This document shows positions 27,953 through 35,916 of a stretch of DNA of 64,000 nucleotides, piece by piece. A program made the position numbers and the translations under genes. The first letter of the stretch is position 1; every line of letters begins with the position of its first letter. The DNA comes from Stenotrophomonas maltophilia (GTDB taxonomy: Bacteria; Pseudomonadota; Gammaproteobacteria; Xanthomonadales; Xanthomonadaceae), in the NCBI RefSeq assembly GCF_004920835.1, contig NZ_QFHO01000003.1, forward strand, positions 62,001 through 126,000, in the 5' to 3' direction. The notes below the pieces were generated by a model that saw only the letters and a list, made by a program, of their open reading frames with translations, searched no databases and was not told the DNA's origin.

Positions 27953-28957
27953 TCAATACGTAGCGCACTGCCGCCAGCGTACGGGCTCATCCACGCCGGG
28001 GCGGGCGTTGAGCTGGATGCGCACGTTGCGCAGGGCGGGGTAGTGCAGCACTTCCTCGCAGACCCGCGGCCACACCGCGTCCAGCTCGCCGGTGCGGTTG
28101 ATCGCCAGCGTCTGCCGGGTCAGCCAGACACCGCTGGCAATACCGGGCTTGCCGGCCAAGGCACGGGACAGATCGGCCTGGAAGCGCTCCAGCGTGGCGG
28201 CATCCGGGTTGGGGTTGCTGCGCGCGTCGGTTGAGGGCGTGGCCGGTGCAGGCGCAGCGGCCGGTGGCCTGGTAGCGGGGGCCGGCTCGGGCGCCGCTTC
28301 AACCGCAGGCGCAACGGGCGCGGGGGCGACCGGCACCTCCGCAACGAGCGGGGCGTCCTGCACATGCAGGCCCTGCAGGCTCAGTCCCACCAGCAGGCCC
28401 AGCGTCACCGAACCCAATGCGGCAATGGCAATGCGACGCAGCGCCTCATGACGGGCACTGGCACGCACACGGGCTTCGATATCAACCGGCAGATAGGGCT
28501 GCAGCAGCGGCCACAGACGCGGGCCGTCCAGCACCTCGACCGCCTGCTTCTCGGCGGCGCTGCGGCCGTCGCGTTCCATCCGGCCTTCGGTCAGCAGCAC
28601 ACCGCCGCGGGCGCCGGCCAGGCGGGCCGCCGCACCCAGTTCGTTCACTGCGGCGGTGCCGATGCGATAGGCCAGGCCGTGCTTGCACGAGACCAGCCAA
28701 CTGTTGGGGCCGTCGCTCAGCAGGAAATCACTGCTGGGTTCGCGTGACTCCTCGGTGGGGTCGTTCAGTTCTCGCAGGCCGCGCTGCTCGCGCAGCATGC
28801 GTTTGACCAGTACGGAGAACTCGCGCCAATGCATGCCGGCCAGGGCCTGCAGGCCCAGTTGCATCTCCTTTTGTCGCCGCTTGATCCACCACAGATAGAC
28901 AACGGCCAGGGAACAGGTAAGCAGGGCCGACAGCAGGGCCAGGATCCAAGGGAGCAT
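27953..28957 (-). CDS. Membrane-anchored protein with Mrr/RecB-like nuclease-fold domain
   Basis: 334 residues from ATG 28957. The upstream alternative, GTG 29011, would add 18 residues. An N-terminal membrane segment (about 3-25, LALLSALLTCSLAVVYLWW) is followed by an Mrr-like domain: MHWREFSVLVKRMLREQ, then SSDFLLSDG, SWLVSCKHG, GGVLLTEGRM and a closing LDGPRLWPLLQPYL. In active Mrr nucleases the last part of D-(E/Q)xK reads ExK or QxK; here it is SCK, so activity is doubtful. A second membrane segment (about 172-190) and a Pro/Ala-rich linker precede a small C-terminal domain. Role unknown; possibly DNA or stress sensing at the membrane. Confidence 0.68.
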   Translation of the reverse strand: MLPWILALLSALLTCSLAVVYLWWIKRRQKEMQLGLQALAGMHWREFSVLVKRMLREQRGLRELNDPTEESREPSSDFLLSDGPNSWLVSCKHGLAYRIGTAAVNELGAAARLAGARGGVLLTEGRMERDGRSAAEKQAVEVLDGPRLWPLLQPYLPVDIEARVRASARHEALRRIAIAALGSVTLGLLVGLSLQGLHVQDAPLVAEVPVAPAPVAPAVEAAPEPAPATRPPAAAPAPATPSTDARSNPNPDAATLERFQADLSRALAGKPGIASGVWLTRQTLAINRTGELDAVWPRVCEEVLHYPALRNVRIQLNARPGVDEPVRWRQCATY

Positions 28958-29085
28958 GCAGGAGGTGCGCGGAAGGGGCGAATGCGGAGAACGACAGTGT
29001 AAAGGTCGCACCGTGCCGCTGGGTCAGGAGGATCCTGACAGGAAGCGTGATGGAACGCGCAGATCGGCGTAGAGCGGGCATGAAA

Positions 29086-29148
29086 AACCCGCCAATCCTG
29101 AAGCCGTGAGGGGAGGGAACAAACGGCAGCCGAAGCGATTGGCGGGTT
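29086..29148 (-). terminator. Large-loop terminator after the phasin gene
   Basis: AACCCGCCAATC at 29137-29148 (minus reading) pairs perfectly over 12 bases with GATTGGCGGGTT at 29086-29097, which runs straight into TTTTT on the minus strand. The loop is 39 bases and holds its own small CGGCTGCCG stem. Position fits the end of the phasin transcript. Confidence 0.6.
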
Positions 29149-29193
29149 GCTCGCGATTGTCGATCAAATTTTATTGCATTGCAACAATTGCTG

Positions 29194-29685
29194 TCAGGGC
29201 ACGCTGCCAGGGGATTGATGGCTGCCCGGCGCCGGTGCATCGATGTCTGAGGCGGCGCGGTTTTCCAGCTTGGCCAAGCGCGCCTGCAACGCGTCGATGC
29301 GGGCCTCCAGCGCGGTCACTTCGTCGGCGGTGGGGACATGCAGGCGCTTGAGCACGCCCTGCACCTGGTCATCGAAGGCCTTCTCGACCTTGGTCCACGT
29401 GCCGGAGGCCTTTTCGCGGGCCTCGTCCAGCGACGATTCGACATTGTCACGCCAACCGGGAGGCTGTTCGCCATTGCGTTCACGACGGCGGGCCTCCCAG
29501 GCTTCGCCTTCCTTGACCAGGCCATCGAAGAATCGGCCGCCTTCGGCCTGGGCGCGGCCCAGGGCACCCAGGCCGGCCAGCCATACCTGTTGTGCCGAGT
29601 CGCTCAACTTGCGCGAGAAGCGCTCAGCCTGGTCACCGAAAGAGGCGTCGTCGTCGCGGCGGTCGTCATTTTCGTAGCGGTTCAT
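29194..29685 (-). CDS. Phasin-family (PhaF/PhaI-like) granule protein
   Basis: 163 residues, acidic and charged at the N-terminus (NRYENDDRRDDDASFGD). The phasin core QAERFSRKLSDSAQQVWLAGLGALGRAQAEGG...FFDGLVKEGEAWEARR is characteristic of polyhydroxyalkanoate granule-associated proteins. A C-terminal coiled coil (LEARIDALQARLAKLENR, about 125-142) follows. It coats carbon-storage granules and may help segregate them. The next upstream gene is another PHA-system protein, though no phaC synthase is in the window. Confidence 0.85.
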   Translation of the reverse strand: MNRYENDDRRDDDASFGDQAERFSRKLSDSAQQVWLAGLGALGRAQAEGGRFFDGLVKEGEAWEARRRERNGEQPPGWRDNVESSLDEAREKASGTWTKVEKAFDDQVQGVLKRLHVPTADEVTALEARIDALQARLAKLENRAASDIDAPAPGSHQSPGSVP

Positions 29686-29765
29686 CGCACTTCCCGTGGG
29701 AGTTGGGCCTGACCCGAGAGTAGCGCGTGACGGCGTTGCACGGTCGTGACGGTCGCCGCCGGGGT

Positions 29766-30041
29766 TCAGCCCAGCTTTTCCTTCAGCACGCGCTGGATCT
29801 CGCCTTCGACCATGCCTTTCATCGCCGACAGCAGGAAGCCCAGCTTGGCGGTCACGCGCACGGCGCCCGGTTGCAGTTCGATCGCGCCGTCCACACCGCT
29901 GCCGGAAAAGTTCAGCACGTCGGCGGCCCAGGACGACTTCAGGCCGAAGCGCTCGGACAGTTTGGCGGCAACCTGTTCGATCGCGGCGCGCGCCTGTGCG
30001 TCGGGCAGGGCGTGGGCGTGGCGGACATCGATGGTGGACAT
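29766..30041 (-). CDS. Polyhydroxyalkanoic acid system protein
   Basis: 91 residues from ATG 30041, which has GGAG 5 bases upstream; the longer frame reaches 30113 without a better start. It matches the short PHA_gran_rgn family: MSTIDVRHAHALPDAQARAAIEQVAAKL, FGLKSSW, then AKLGFLLSAMKGMVEGEIQ. Members are found next to phasins and are thought to act at granules; mechanism unknown. It probably forms a unit with the phasin gene downstream. Confidence 0.8.
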   Translation of the reverse strand: MSTIDVRHAHALPDAQARAAIEQVAAKLSERFGLKSSWAADVLNFSGSGVDGAIELQPGAVRVTAKLGFLLSAMKGMVEGEIQRVLKEKLG

Positions 30042-30153
30042 GCAGGCTCCTGGCGCAAAGCGGGGATGATCAATGAGGGCGAGCATTGTGCGCATCGAGG
30101 GCCTTCGCGCCAAGCGCTCATCGTGGGTTCTTCTTCGGGGGCGACCAACCTGC

Positions 30154-30159
30154 TAGGCT
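30154..30159 (+). promoter_or_regulatory. Probable -10 element, leaderless FHA gene
   Basis: TAGGCT in TGCTAGGCTG, seven bases before the GTG at 30167. Confidence 0.5.
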
Positions 30160-30166
30160 GCGCCGC

Positions 30167-30973
30167 GTGCAGAACCTGCTTGTTCACTTCAGCCAACAAC
30201 AACAGCCCGACCAGCCGCTGCGGCCCGGGGTGCAACGCATCGTGCGCCAGGCAAACGGCAGCGTGCGGCTGGGCGATGCCGGCAACGGTGCCCTGCTGCT
30301 GGCCCAGTTCTGCATGGACGATCGCGGCCTTTGGCTGCAGGTCGGCAACGGCATCCGCGGCATCCATGTGAACGGTCGCCCGGTGCGGCGCATGGCCCTG
30401 TTGCGTGCAGGCGATGCGGTGTACGTGGATGGCGTGGAAATGGTCCTGCAGGGCGAGGTCGAGAGCCTGCTGCAGGCGCCCGCGCCCAACAGCGATGGTG
30501 GTAACGACGAGCAGCAGCGCCTGCTGCGCGGCGTCGGCGGCCTGCATCATGGCCGCAGCTTCACGTTGTCGCGAACCCGCCTGGTCGGTCGCGGCGGTGA
30601 CGCCGACATCGAGATCAATGAACCGGCCTTCGCCGAACAGCACGCCCGTGTGGAAGTGCATGGCGAGCGCGTGCTGCTGCGCGACCTGGGCAGCGCCGAG
30701 GGCACCCGGGTCAACGGCGTGGCCGTGCGCCACTGCTGGCTGCAGGCGGGCGACCAGGTAGTGTTCGATGGCCAGCATCGGTTCGTGCTGGAAGTGCCGC
30801 ACGACCCGCGGCGGCGCCCGCTGCCGGACGAGGACGACTCCAGCCAGGACACCGAGCAGGCGCCGGTGTTGCCGGCCGCCCCGCGCAAGGTCCGGCGCTG
30901 GCCGTGGCTGCTGGTCAGTGCGCTGCTGCTGGCGGCGGTGCTCAGCCTGCTGCTCTGGTTCGGCGCGCGCTGA
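30167..30973 (+). CDS. FHA-domain protein with C-terminal membrane anchor
   Basis: 268 residues from GTG 30167, which lies seven bases after TAGGCT and is probably leaderless. An N-terminal region rich in Gln (HFSQQQQPDQPL) has LLAQF, NGIRGIHVNGRPV and RAGDAVYVDG, and looks like a degenerate first FHA fold. A second, clear FHA domain (about 140-225) has the phosphothreonine-binding pattern LVGRGGDADIEIN...QHARVEVHG...LGSAEGTRVNG. A basic linker ends in one transmembrane segment (WLLVSALLLAAVLSLLLW) near the C-terminus. Likely an inner-membrane phosphopeptide-binding adaptor; no kinase gene is nearby. Confidence 0.82.
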   Translation: MQNLLVHFSQQQQPDQPLRPGVQRIVRQANGSVRLGDAGNGALLLAQFCMDDRGLWLQVGNGIRGIHVNGRPVRRMALLRAGDAVYVDGVEMVLQGEVESLLQAPAPNSDGGNDEQQRLLRGVGGLHHGRSFTLSRTRLVGRGGDADIEINEPAFAEQHARVEVHGERVLLRDLGSAEGTRVNGVAVRHCWLQAGDQVVFDGQHRFVLEVPHDPRRRPLPDEDDSSQDTEQAPVLPAAPRKVRRWPWLLVSALLLAAVLSLLLWFGAR

Positions 30974-31291
30974 TCCTGCATTCGCCGGGCATGGCCCGGC
31001 GCTATCGGGACGGTGCTCATCTCCCCGCTCCTGGTAGGTGCCGACCTTGGTCGACACGTTCCTTCGGTGGTCATGACGCCTGACAGCACACTGCTTTGGT
31101 AGGTGCCGACCTTGGTCGGCACGCTCTCTAGGTGGGGATGACGCCTGACGGCGTACGCCGACCAATGTCGGCGACTACCGGCGCCATGCTGGCGGTCAAT
31201 GGATTCCAATGAAACCAAATTTCCCTTGCCGCACAAGGCCGCAAGGCTGGTGCACTGCGGCATACTAGGGGTCTTGCCCCACAGGTGTGAC
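30974..31291. other. Repeat-rich intergenic region before serC
   Basis: 318 bases, no gene seen. It contains three GTAG palindromes (annotated separately) and, just before serC, the serC promoter region (GCATACTAGGG near 31259). Confidence 0.6.
31033..31179. repeat. Cluster of three SMAG/REP palindromes
   Basis: GGTAGGTGCCGACC TTGGTCGGCAC at 31033-31057 and again at 31098-31122 in direct orientation, and the mirrored GCCGACC...CGACTACC at 31156-31179. The first two are nearly identical to each other. Confidence 0.75.
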
Positions 31292-32377
31292 ATGACGCGC
31301 GCGTTCAACTTCAGTGCCGGCCCTGCAACCTTGCCGGAATCGGTCCTGCGCCAGGCGCAGGCGGAAATGCTGGACTGGCACGGTAGCGGTGCCTCCATCG
31401 TCGAAATGAGCCATCGCGGCGCGGAATTCATGTCCGTGGCCGCCGAAGCCGAGGCCGACCTGCGGCGCCTGCTCGACATCCCCGAAGACTATGCGGTGCT
31501 GTTCCTGTCCGGTGGTGCCACCACCCAGCAGGCGCTGATCCCGCTCAACTTCGCCGCCCCCGGCCAGCGGGCCGACTATGTGGTCAGTGGCCACTGGGGC
31601 AAGACCGCAGTCAAGCAGGCCGGTGTCTACGTCGACGTCAATATTGCCGCCAGCAGCGAGGCCAACGGCTACCGCACGCTGCCGCCGCGCGCCGACTGGC
31701 AGCTCTCGCCTGATGCCGCTTACGTGCACCTCACCGCCAACGAGACCATCCACGGCGTCGAGTTCCGTGACGTGCCTGATACCGGCGACGTGCCGCTGGT
31801 GGCCGACTTCAGCTCGTCCATCGCCAGTGAGCCGTTGGACGTGCGCCGCTATGGCGTGATCTACGCTGGAGCGCAGAAGAACCTCGGCCCGGTCGGCATC
31901 GCGGTGATGATCATCCGCCGCGATCTGCTGGAGCGCAGCGGCCAGCCGCGGGCGGACATCTTCGATTACCGCTCACACGTCGCTCGCGACTCGATGCTCA
32001 ACACCCCTCCCACCTGGAACTGGTACCTGGCCGGCCTGGTGTTCAAGTGGATGCTGGCCGAAGGCGGCGTGGCCGAGTTCGCCAAGCGCAACGCCGCCAA
32101 GGCCGCGCTGGTGTACGGCACCATCGACGGTTCCGGTGGCTTCTACCGCAACGAGGTCGCGCATGCGGCACGTTCGCGGATGAACATCCCGTTCTTCCTG
32201 CCTGATGCCGAGCTCGATGCCCGCTTCGTCGCCGAAGCCAAGGCCGCTGGCCTGCTGGCGCTGAAGGGACACAAGGTGGTCGGGGGCATCCGCGCCTCGC
32301 TGTACAACGCCATGCCGCTGGCCGGGGCCGAGGCGCTGGTCGCCTTCATGGCCGATTTCCAGCAGCGTCACGGCTGA
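31292..32377 (+). CDS. serC: Phosphoserine aminotransferase
   Basis: 361 residues from ATG 31292 (AGGTGTGAC upstream). PLP enzyme making phosphoserine (serine) and also 4-phosphohydroxy-threonine (pyridoxal phosphate) in the cytoplasm. Motifs: [10 protein letters not shown] at the start, SGGATTQQ (about 73-80), and the PLP lysine in [10 protein letters not shown] (Lys196). The C-terminal [17 protein letters not shown] is standard. First gene of the serC-pheA-aroA cluster, about 50 bases from pheA. Confidence 0.97.
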   Translation: MTRAFNFSAGPATLPESVLRQAQAEMLDWHGSGASIVEMSHRGAEFMSVAAEAEADLRRLLDIPEDYAVLFLSGGATTQQALIPLNFAAPGQRADYVVSGHWGKTAVKQAGVYVDVNIAASSEANGYRTLPPRADWQLSPDAAYVHLTANETIHGVEFRDVPDTGDVPLVADFSSSIASEPLDVRRYGVIYAGAQKNLGPVGIAVMIIRRDLLERSGQPRADIFDYRSHVARDSMLNTPPTWNWYLAGLVFKWMLAEGGVAEFAKRNAAKAALVYGTIDGSGGFYRNEVAHAARSRMNIPFFLPDAELDARFVAEAKAAGLLALKGHKVVGGIRASLYNAMPLAGAEALVAFMADFQQRHG

Positions 32378-32428
32378 GCAATGAACGGCGCGCACCGTTG
32401 GGTGCGGGCCCCGTAACAAGGAACTCCG

Positions 32429-33628
32429 ATGGCAAGCAGCAAATCCAGCAAGAAGGCGCCGAAGAAGGCCGAACCGGCCAAGGACAGCGCGTCCACCAAG
32501 GCGAAGAGCAAGGCCAAGGCCGCCTCGAATCCGGCGCCCACCCTGGCGCCGCTGGCGCTGGCCGATGTGCGCTCGAAGATCGACCAGATCGACCGCGACA
32601 TCCAGAACCTGATCGCCGAGCGCGCACGCTTTGCCCACCAGGTCGGCAAGGCCAAGGGCAAGCTCGCCGCCGCCGTCGACTACTACCGCCCCGAGCGCGA
32701 AGCGCAGGTGCTGCGCATGGTGGTGGACCGCAACGAAGGCCCGCTCAGCGATGAGCTGCTGGTGCACGTCTACCGCGAAATCATGTCGGCCTGCCTGGCC
32801 CAGCAGGAGCCGCTGAAGATCGGCTACCTCGGCCCGGAAGGCACCTTCAGCCAGCAGGCCGTGCTCAAGCACTTTGGCCGCTCGGCGCTGGGCCTGCCGA
32901 TGGCCAGCATCGAAGAAGTGTTCCAGGAAGTGGAAGCGGGCAGCGCCGATTTCGGCGTGGTGCCGGTGGAGAATTCCGGGCAGGGCACCATCCAGATCAC
33001 CCTGGACATGTTCCTGACCTCCAACCTGAAGATCTGTGGCGAAGTGGAACTGCGCGTGCAGCAGTACCTGATGTCGCGCAGCGGCCGCATCGAGGACATC
33101 GAGCGCATCTACGCGCACCCGCAGTCGTTCATGCAGACCTCGGCCTGGCTGCGCGCCAACCTGCCGAAGGCCGAGAAGATTCCGGTCTCGAGCAATGCCG
33201 AAGGTGCGCGTCGTGCGCGCAATGCCGACGACGCGGCGGCCATCGGTGGCGAGAGCGCCGGCCACGTATATGGCCTGAAGAAGGTGGTCACCAAGCCGAT
33301 CCAGAACGATGCCGACAACACCACCCGCTTCCTGGTAGTGGGCCGCAACATCTTCCCGACCTCCGGCCACGACCGCACCTCGGTACTGGTGTTCATCCAT
33401 GACAAGCCTGGTGCGCTGTTCGATGTGCTCAGCCCGTTCGCCCGCCACGGCATCAGCATGAACCGCATCGAGTCGCGCCCGTCGCACCACGGCAAGTGGG
33501 AATACGGCTTCTTCATCGACCTGGCCGGCCACATCGACGACGCGCCGATGCAGGCCGCTCTGGCCGAACTGGAAGCGCACTCGGCGCAGATCAAGGTACT
33601 CGGCTCCTATCCGGTGGCCGTGCCCTGA
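32429..33628 (+). CDS. pheA: Chorismate mutase/prephenate dehydratase (P-protein)
   Basis: 399 residues. Chorismate to prephenate to phenylpyruvate, phenylalanine synthesis. The first ~45 residues are an unusual Lys/Ala/Pro-rich tail (KSSKKAPKKAEP...KAKSKAKAA) not part of the fold. The AroQ chorismate mutase helix bundle follows (VRSKIDQIDRDIQNLIAER), then the dehydratase domain (GYLGPEGTFSQQAVLKHFG, FGVVPVENSGQGTI, TTRFLVVG) and an ACT regulatory domain (NRIESRPSHHGKWEYGFF) for phenylalanine feedback. It lies between serC and aroA. Confidence 0.96.
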   Translation: MASSKSSKKAPKKAEPAKDSASTKAKSKAKAASNPAPTLAPLALADVRSKIDQIDRDIQNLIAERARFAHQVGKAKGKLAAAVDYYRPEREAQVLRMVVDRNEGPLSDELLVHVYREIMSACLAQQEPLKIGYLGPEGTFSQQAVLKHFGRSALGLPMASIEEVFQEVEAGSADFGVVPVENSGQGTIQITLDMFLTSNLKICGEVELRVQQYLMSRSGRIEDIERIYAHPQSFMQTSAWLRANLPKAEKIPVSSNAEGARRARNADDAAAIGGESAGHVYGLKKVVTKPIQNDADNTTRFLVVGRNIFPTSGHDRTSVLVFIHDKPGALFDVLSPFARHGISMNRIESRPSHHGKWEYGFFIDLAGHIDDAPMQAALAELEAHSAQIKVLGSYPVAVP

Positions 33629-33704
33629 TTGCTGCTGCGGTGGCTGCGGCTGCCGCTCCCTGATGCATCGCCGGTGCTGCCGGCGTTTACGGAACGATCG
33701 AACG

Positions 33705-35012
33705 ATGAGCAACGCGCAACACTGGATCGCCCGCAAGGGCCAGCCGCTGCAGGGCAGCCTGACCATTCCCGGCGACAAGTCGGTCTCGCACCGCTCGGTG
33801 ATGTTCGCCGCGCTGGCCGATGGCACCTCGCATATCGAGGGTTTCCTGGAAGGCGAAGATACTCGCGCCACTGCGCGCATCTTCAGCCAGCTGGGCGTGC
33901 GCATCGAGACCCCAAGCCCGTCGCAGCGCATCGTGCACGGCGTCGGTATCGACGGCCTGAAAGCACCGGATGCACCGCTGGACTGCGGCAACGCCGGTAC
34001 CGGCATGCGCCTGCTGGCCGGCCTGCTGGCGGGCCAGCCATTTGACTGCACGCTGATCGGTGATGAATCGCTGTCCGGACGCCCGATGCGCCGCGTCACC
34101 GGCCCGCTGTCGCAGATGGGCGCGAAGATCGACACCCAGGATGACGGCACGCCGCCGCTGCACGTGCATGGCGGGCAATCGCTGCACGGCATCGACTTCG
34201 CCTCGCCGGTGGCCAGCGCGCAGATCAAGTCGGCGGTGCTGCTGGCCGGCCTGTATGCGCAGGGCGAAACCAGCGTGGTGGAACCGCACCCGACCCGCGA
34301 CTACACCGAGCGCATGCTCTCTGCATTCGGGGTGGAGATCGAATTCTCGCCAGGCAAGGCCCGCCTGCGTGGCGGCCAGCGCCTGCGTGCCACCGACATC
34401 GTGGTGCCCGCCGATTTCTCCTCGGCCGCGTTCTATCTGGTGGCTGCCAGCATCATTCCCGGCTCCGAACTGCGCCTGAAGCAGGTCGGCCTGAATCCGC
34501 GTCGCACCGGGTTGCTGCACGCGCTGCGCCTGATGGGTGCGGATATCACCGAAGAGAACCCGGCCGAGCAGGGCGGTGAACCGGTGGCAGACCTGGTGGT
34601 GCGCTACGCGCCGCTGAAGGGTGCGCGCATTCCGGAGGAGTTGGTGCCGGACATGATCGACGAGTTCCCGGCGCTGTTCGTGGCCGCTGCGGCCGCCGAA
34701 GGGCAGACCGTGGTAAGTGGTGCTGCCGAACTGCGAGTGAAGGAATCCGATCGTCTTGCCGCAATGGCGACCGGCCTACGCGCGCTGGGCATGCAGGTGG
34801 ACGAAACTGAAGATGGCGCAACCCTGCACGGCGGTGTACGCCTGGGTAGTGGCACCATCGAAAGTCACGGCGACCATCGCATCGCCATGGCGTTTGCCAT
34901 TGCCGGCCAGATCAGTGACGGCGAAGTGCGCATCAACGACATCGCCAACGTCGCCACCTCCTTCCCGGATTTCGACGGACTGGCGCGCGGGGCCGGGTTC
35001 AATCTAGGCTGA
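33705..35012 (+). CDS. aroA: 3-phosphoshikimate 1-carboxyvinyltransferase (EPSP synthase)
   Basis: 435 residues from ATG 33705. Adds enolpyruvate to shikimate-3-phosphate in the shikimate pathway. Motifs: LTIPGDKSVSHRSVMFAALA (about 17-36), LDCGNAGTGMRLLAG (about 95-109), and the late RVKESDRLAAM and SHGDHRIAMAF. The active-site and substrate-binding features look intact and complete. Last gene of the serC-pheA-aroA cluster. Confidence 0.97.
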   Translation: MSNAQHWIARKGQPLQGSLTIPGDKSVSHRSVMFAALADGTSHIEGFLEGEDTRATARIFSQLGVRIETPSPSQRIVHGVGIDGLKAPDAPLDCGNAGTGMRLLAGLLAGQPFDCTLIGDESLSGRPMRRVTGPLSQMGAKIDTQDDGTPPLHVHGGQSLHGIDFASPVASAQIKSAVLLAGLYAQGETSVVEPHPTRDYTERMLSAFGVEIEFSPGKARLRGGQRLRATDIVVPADFSSAAFYLVAASIIPGSELRLKQVGLNPRRTGLLHALRLMGADITEENPAEQGGEPVADLVVRYAPLKGARIPEELVPDMIDEFPALFVAAAAAEGQTVVSGAAELRVKESDRLAAMATGLRALGMQVDETEDGATLHGGVRLGSGTIESHGDHRIAMAFAIAGQISDGEVRINDIANVATSFPDFDGLARGAGFNLG

Positions 35013-35057
35013 GCGGTACCGAATCCGCCGGGCCAGGCCCGGTGGATTGCGCGCCCC

Positions 35058-35157
35058 GGTAGCTGCCGACCTTGGTCGGCACGCTTCCATCACCCGGTGG
35101 GTGCCAACCCTGGTTGGCACGCTCACATCGCCCGGTAGGTGCCAACCTTGGTTGGCA
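35058..35157. repeat. Three direct SMAG/REP palindromes after aroA
   Basis: GGTAGCTGCCGACC...GGTCGGCAC (35058-35082), GGTGGGTGCCAACC...GGTTGGCAC (35096-35120) and GGTAGGTGCCAACC...GGTTGGCA (35134-35157), all in the same direction. The first resembles the pair before serC. Confidence 0.75.
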
Positions 35158-35175
35158 GACGTCTCCGCATAAAAG

Positions 35176-35197
35176 GACGGAGGCCGAAGCCTCCGTC
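35176..35197 (-). terminator. Terminator for the TonB-like gene
   Basis: A perfect 9-bp stem, GACGGAGGC / GCCTCCGTC, with CGAA loop, followed by CCTTTTA on the minus strand. It may also stop transcription coming from aroA. Confidence 0.75.
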
Positions 35198-35224
35198 GAA
35201 ACATCACGAACCCCTCGTCCGCGA

Positions 35225-35797
35225 TCAACGCTGCTCGGTACGGAAATCCACCGGAACCCGCACCACGCTTGCTACGGCACGGCCTTCATGCATTGCCGGC
35301 TGGAACTTCCAGTTCTGCACGGTGTTGAGCACCGCACGATCCAGGTCACGGCTGCGCTCGCCGCTGCGCGAGACGATCGCAGCGTTGGCGACATTGCCGC
35401 GGGTATCGACATTCAGGCTTGCGATCACGCTGCCCTGCACGCCACTGCGCAGTGCGGCAGCGGGGTAGGTAGGCATGCGATTGCTGGCCAGCGGGCGTGC
35501 TTCACGATTACGCACCACTGGCGCAGCCTTGCGCTGGCTTGAGGCCGGGGCGGCCTGGCGCGTTGCAGGTGCCGCTGCATCGATCGCCGCAGCCTGCTCA
35601 GGGGCCGGCAAAATGCGCTCACCGACCGGTGCCGGCGCCACATCTTCCTGGTTGGAGTAACGCAACCAGAGCAGGGCGGCAGCAAACATCGCCACGATCA
35701 GCGCAATCCACATCCAGGGCGAGGTGGGCGTGTGCTGTGCGCTGGAATCCTGCGGCAGATGCGGCGAGTGGAGGTTCTCGTGGGTGGTGGCAGTCAT
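35225..35797 (-). CDS. TonB-like energy transducer, copy A
   Basis: 190 residues. A short cytoplasmic N-terminus, one membrane segment (MWIALIVAMFAAALLWL, about 29-45), an Ala/Pro-rich periplasmic linker and a C-terminal TonB domain (RMPTYPAAALRSGVQGSVIASLNVDTRGNV...DLDRAVLNTVQNWKFQPAM). It would couple inner-membrane energy to outer-membrane receptors such as those at 16.4 and 59.5 kb. No exbB/exbD is adjacent. A near neighbour, about 120 bases upstream, is a related gene of the same type. Confidence 0.85.
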   Translation of the reverse strand: MTATTHENLHSPHLPQDSSAQHTPTSPWMWIALIVAMFAAALLWLRYSNQEDVAPAPVGERILPAPEQAAAIDAAAPATRQAAPASSQRKAAPVVRNREARPLASNRMPTYPAAALRSGVQGSVIASLNVDTRGNVANAAIVSRSGERSRDLDRAVLNTVQNWKFQPAMHEGRAVASVVRVPVDFRTEQR

Positions 35798-35916
35798 CGC
35801 AAACTCCTTCCGTCACTTGGCGACGTGGGAAGTGTTGCCCGAGCCACGGACGAGGAGTGTCAGCGTTGCGTCAACGCCACCGGCAGGGTTCAGTTTGCCT
35901 GCCGGAAAGCGTTCAG

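Noticed and set aside
31973..34228. 751-codon minus-strand frame across serC, pheA and aroA
   Set aside because: Antisense to three well-conserved enzyme genes.
31033..35157. Direct repeats as a possible CRISPR array
   Set aside because: Units are individual GTAG palindromes with uneven spacing around genes, not regularly spaced repeats with unique spacers, and no cas genes are present.
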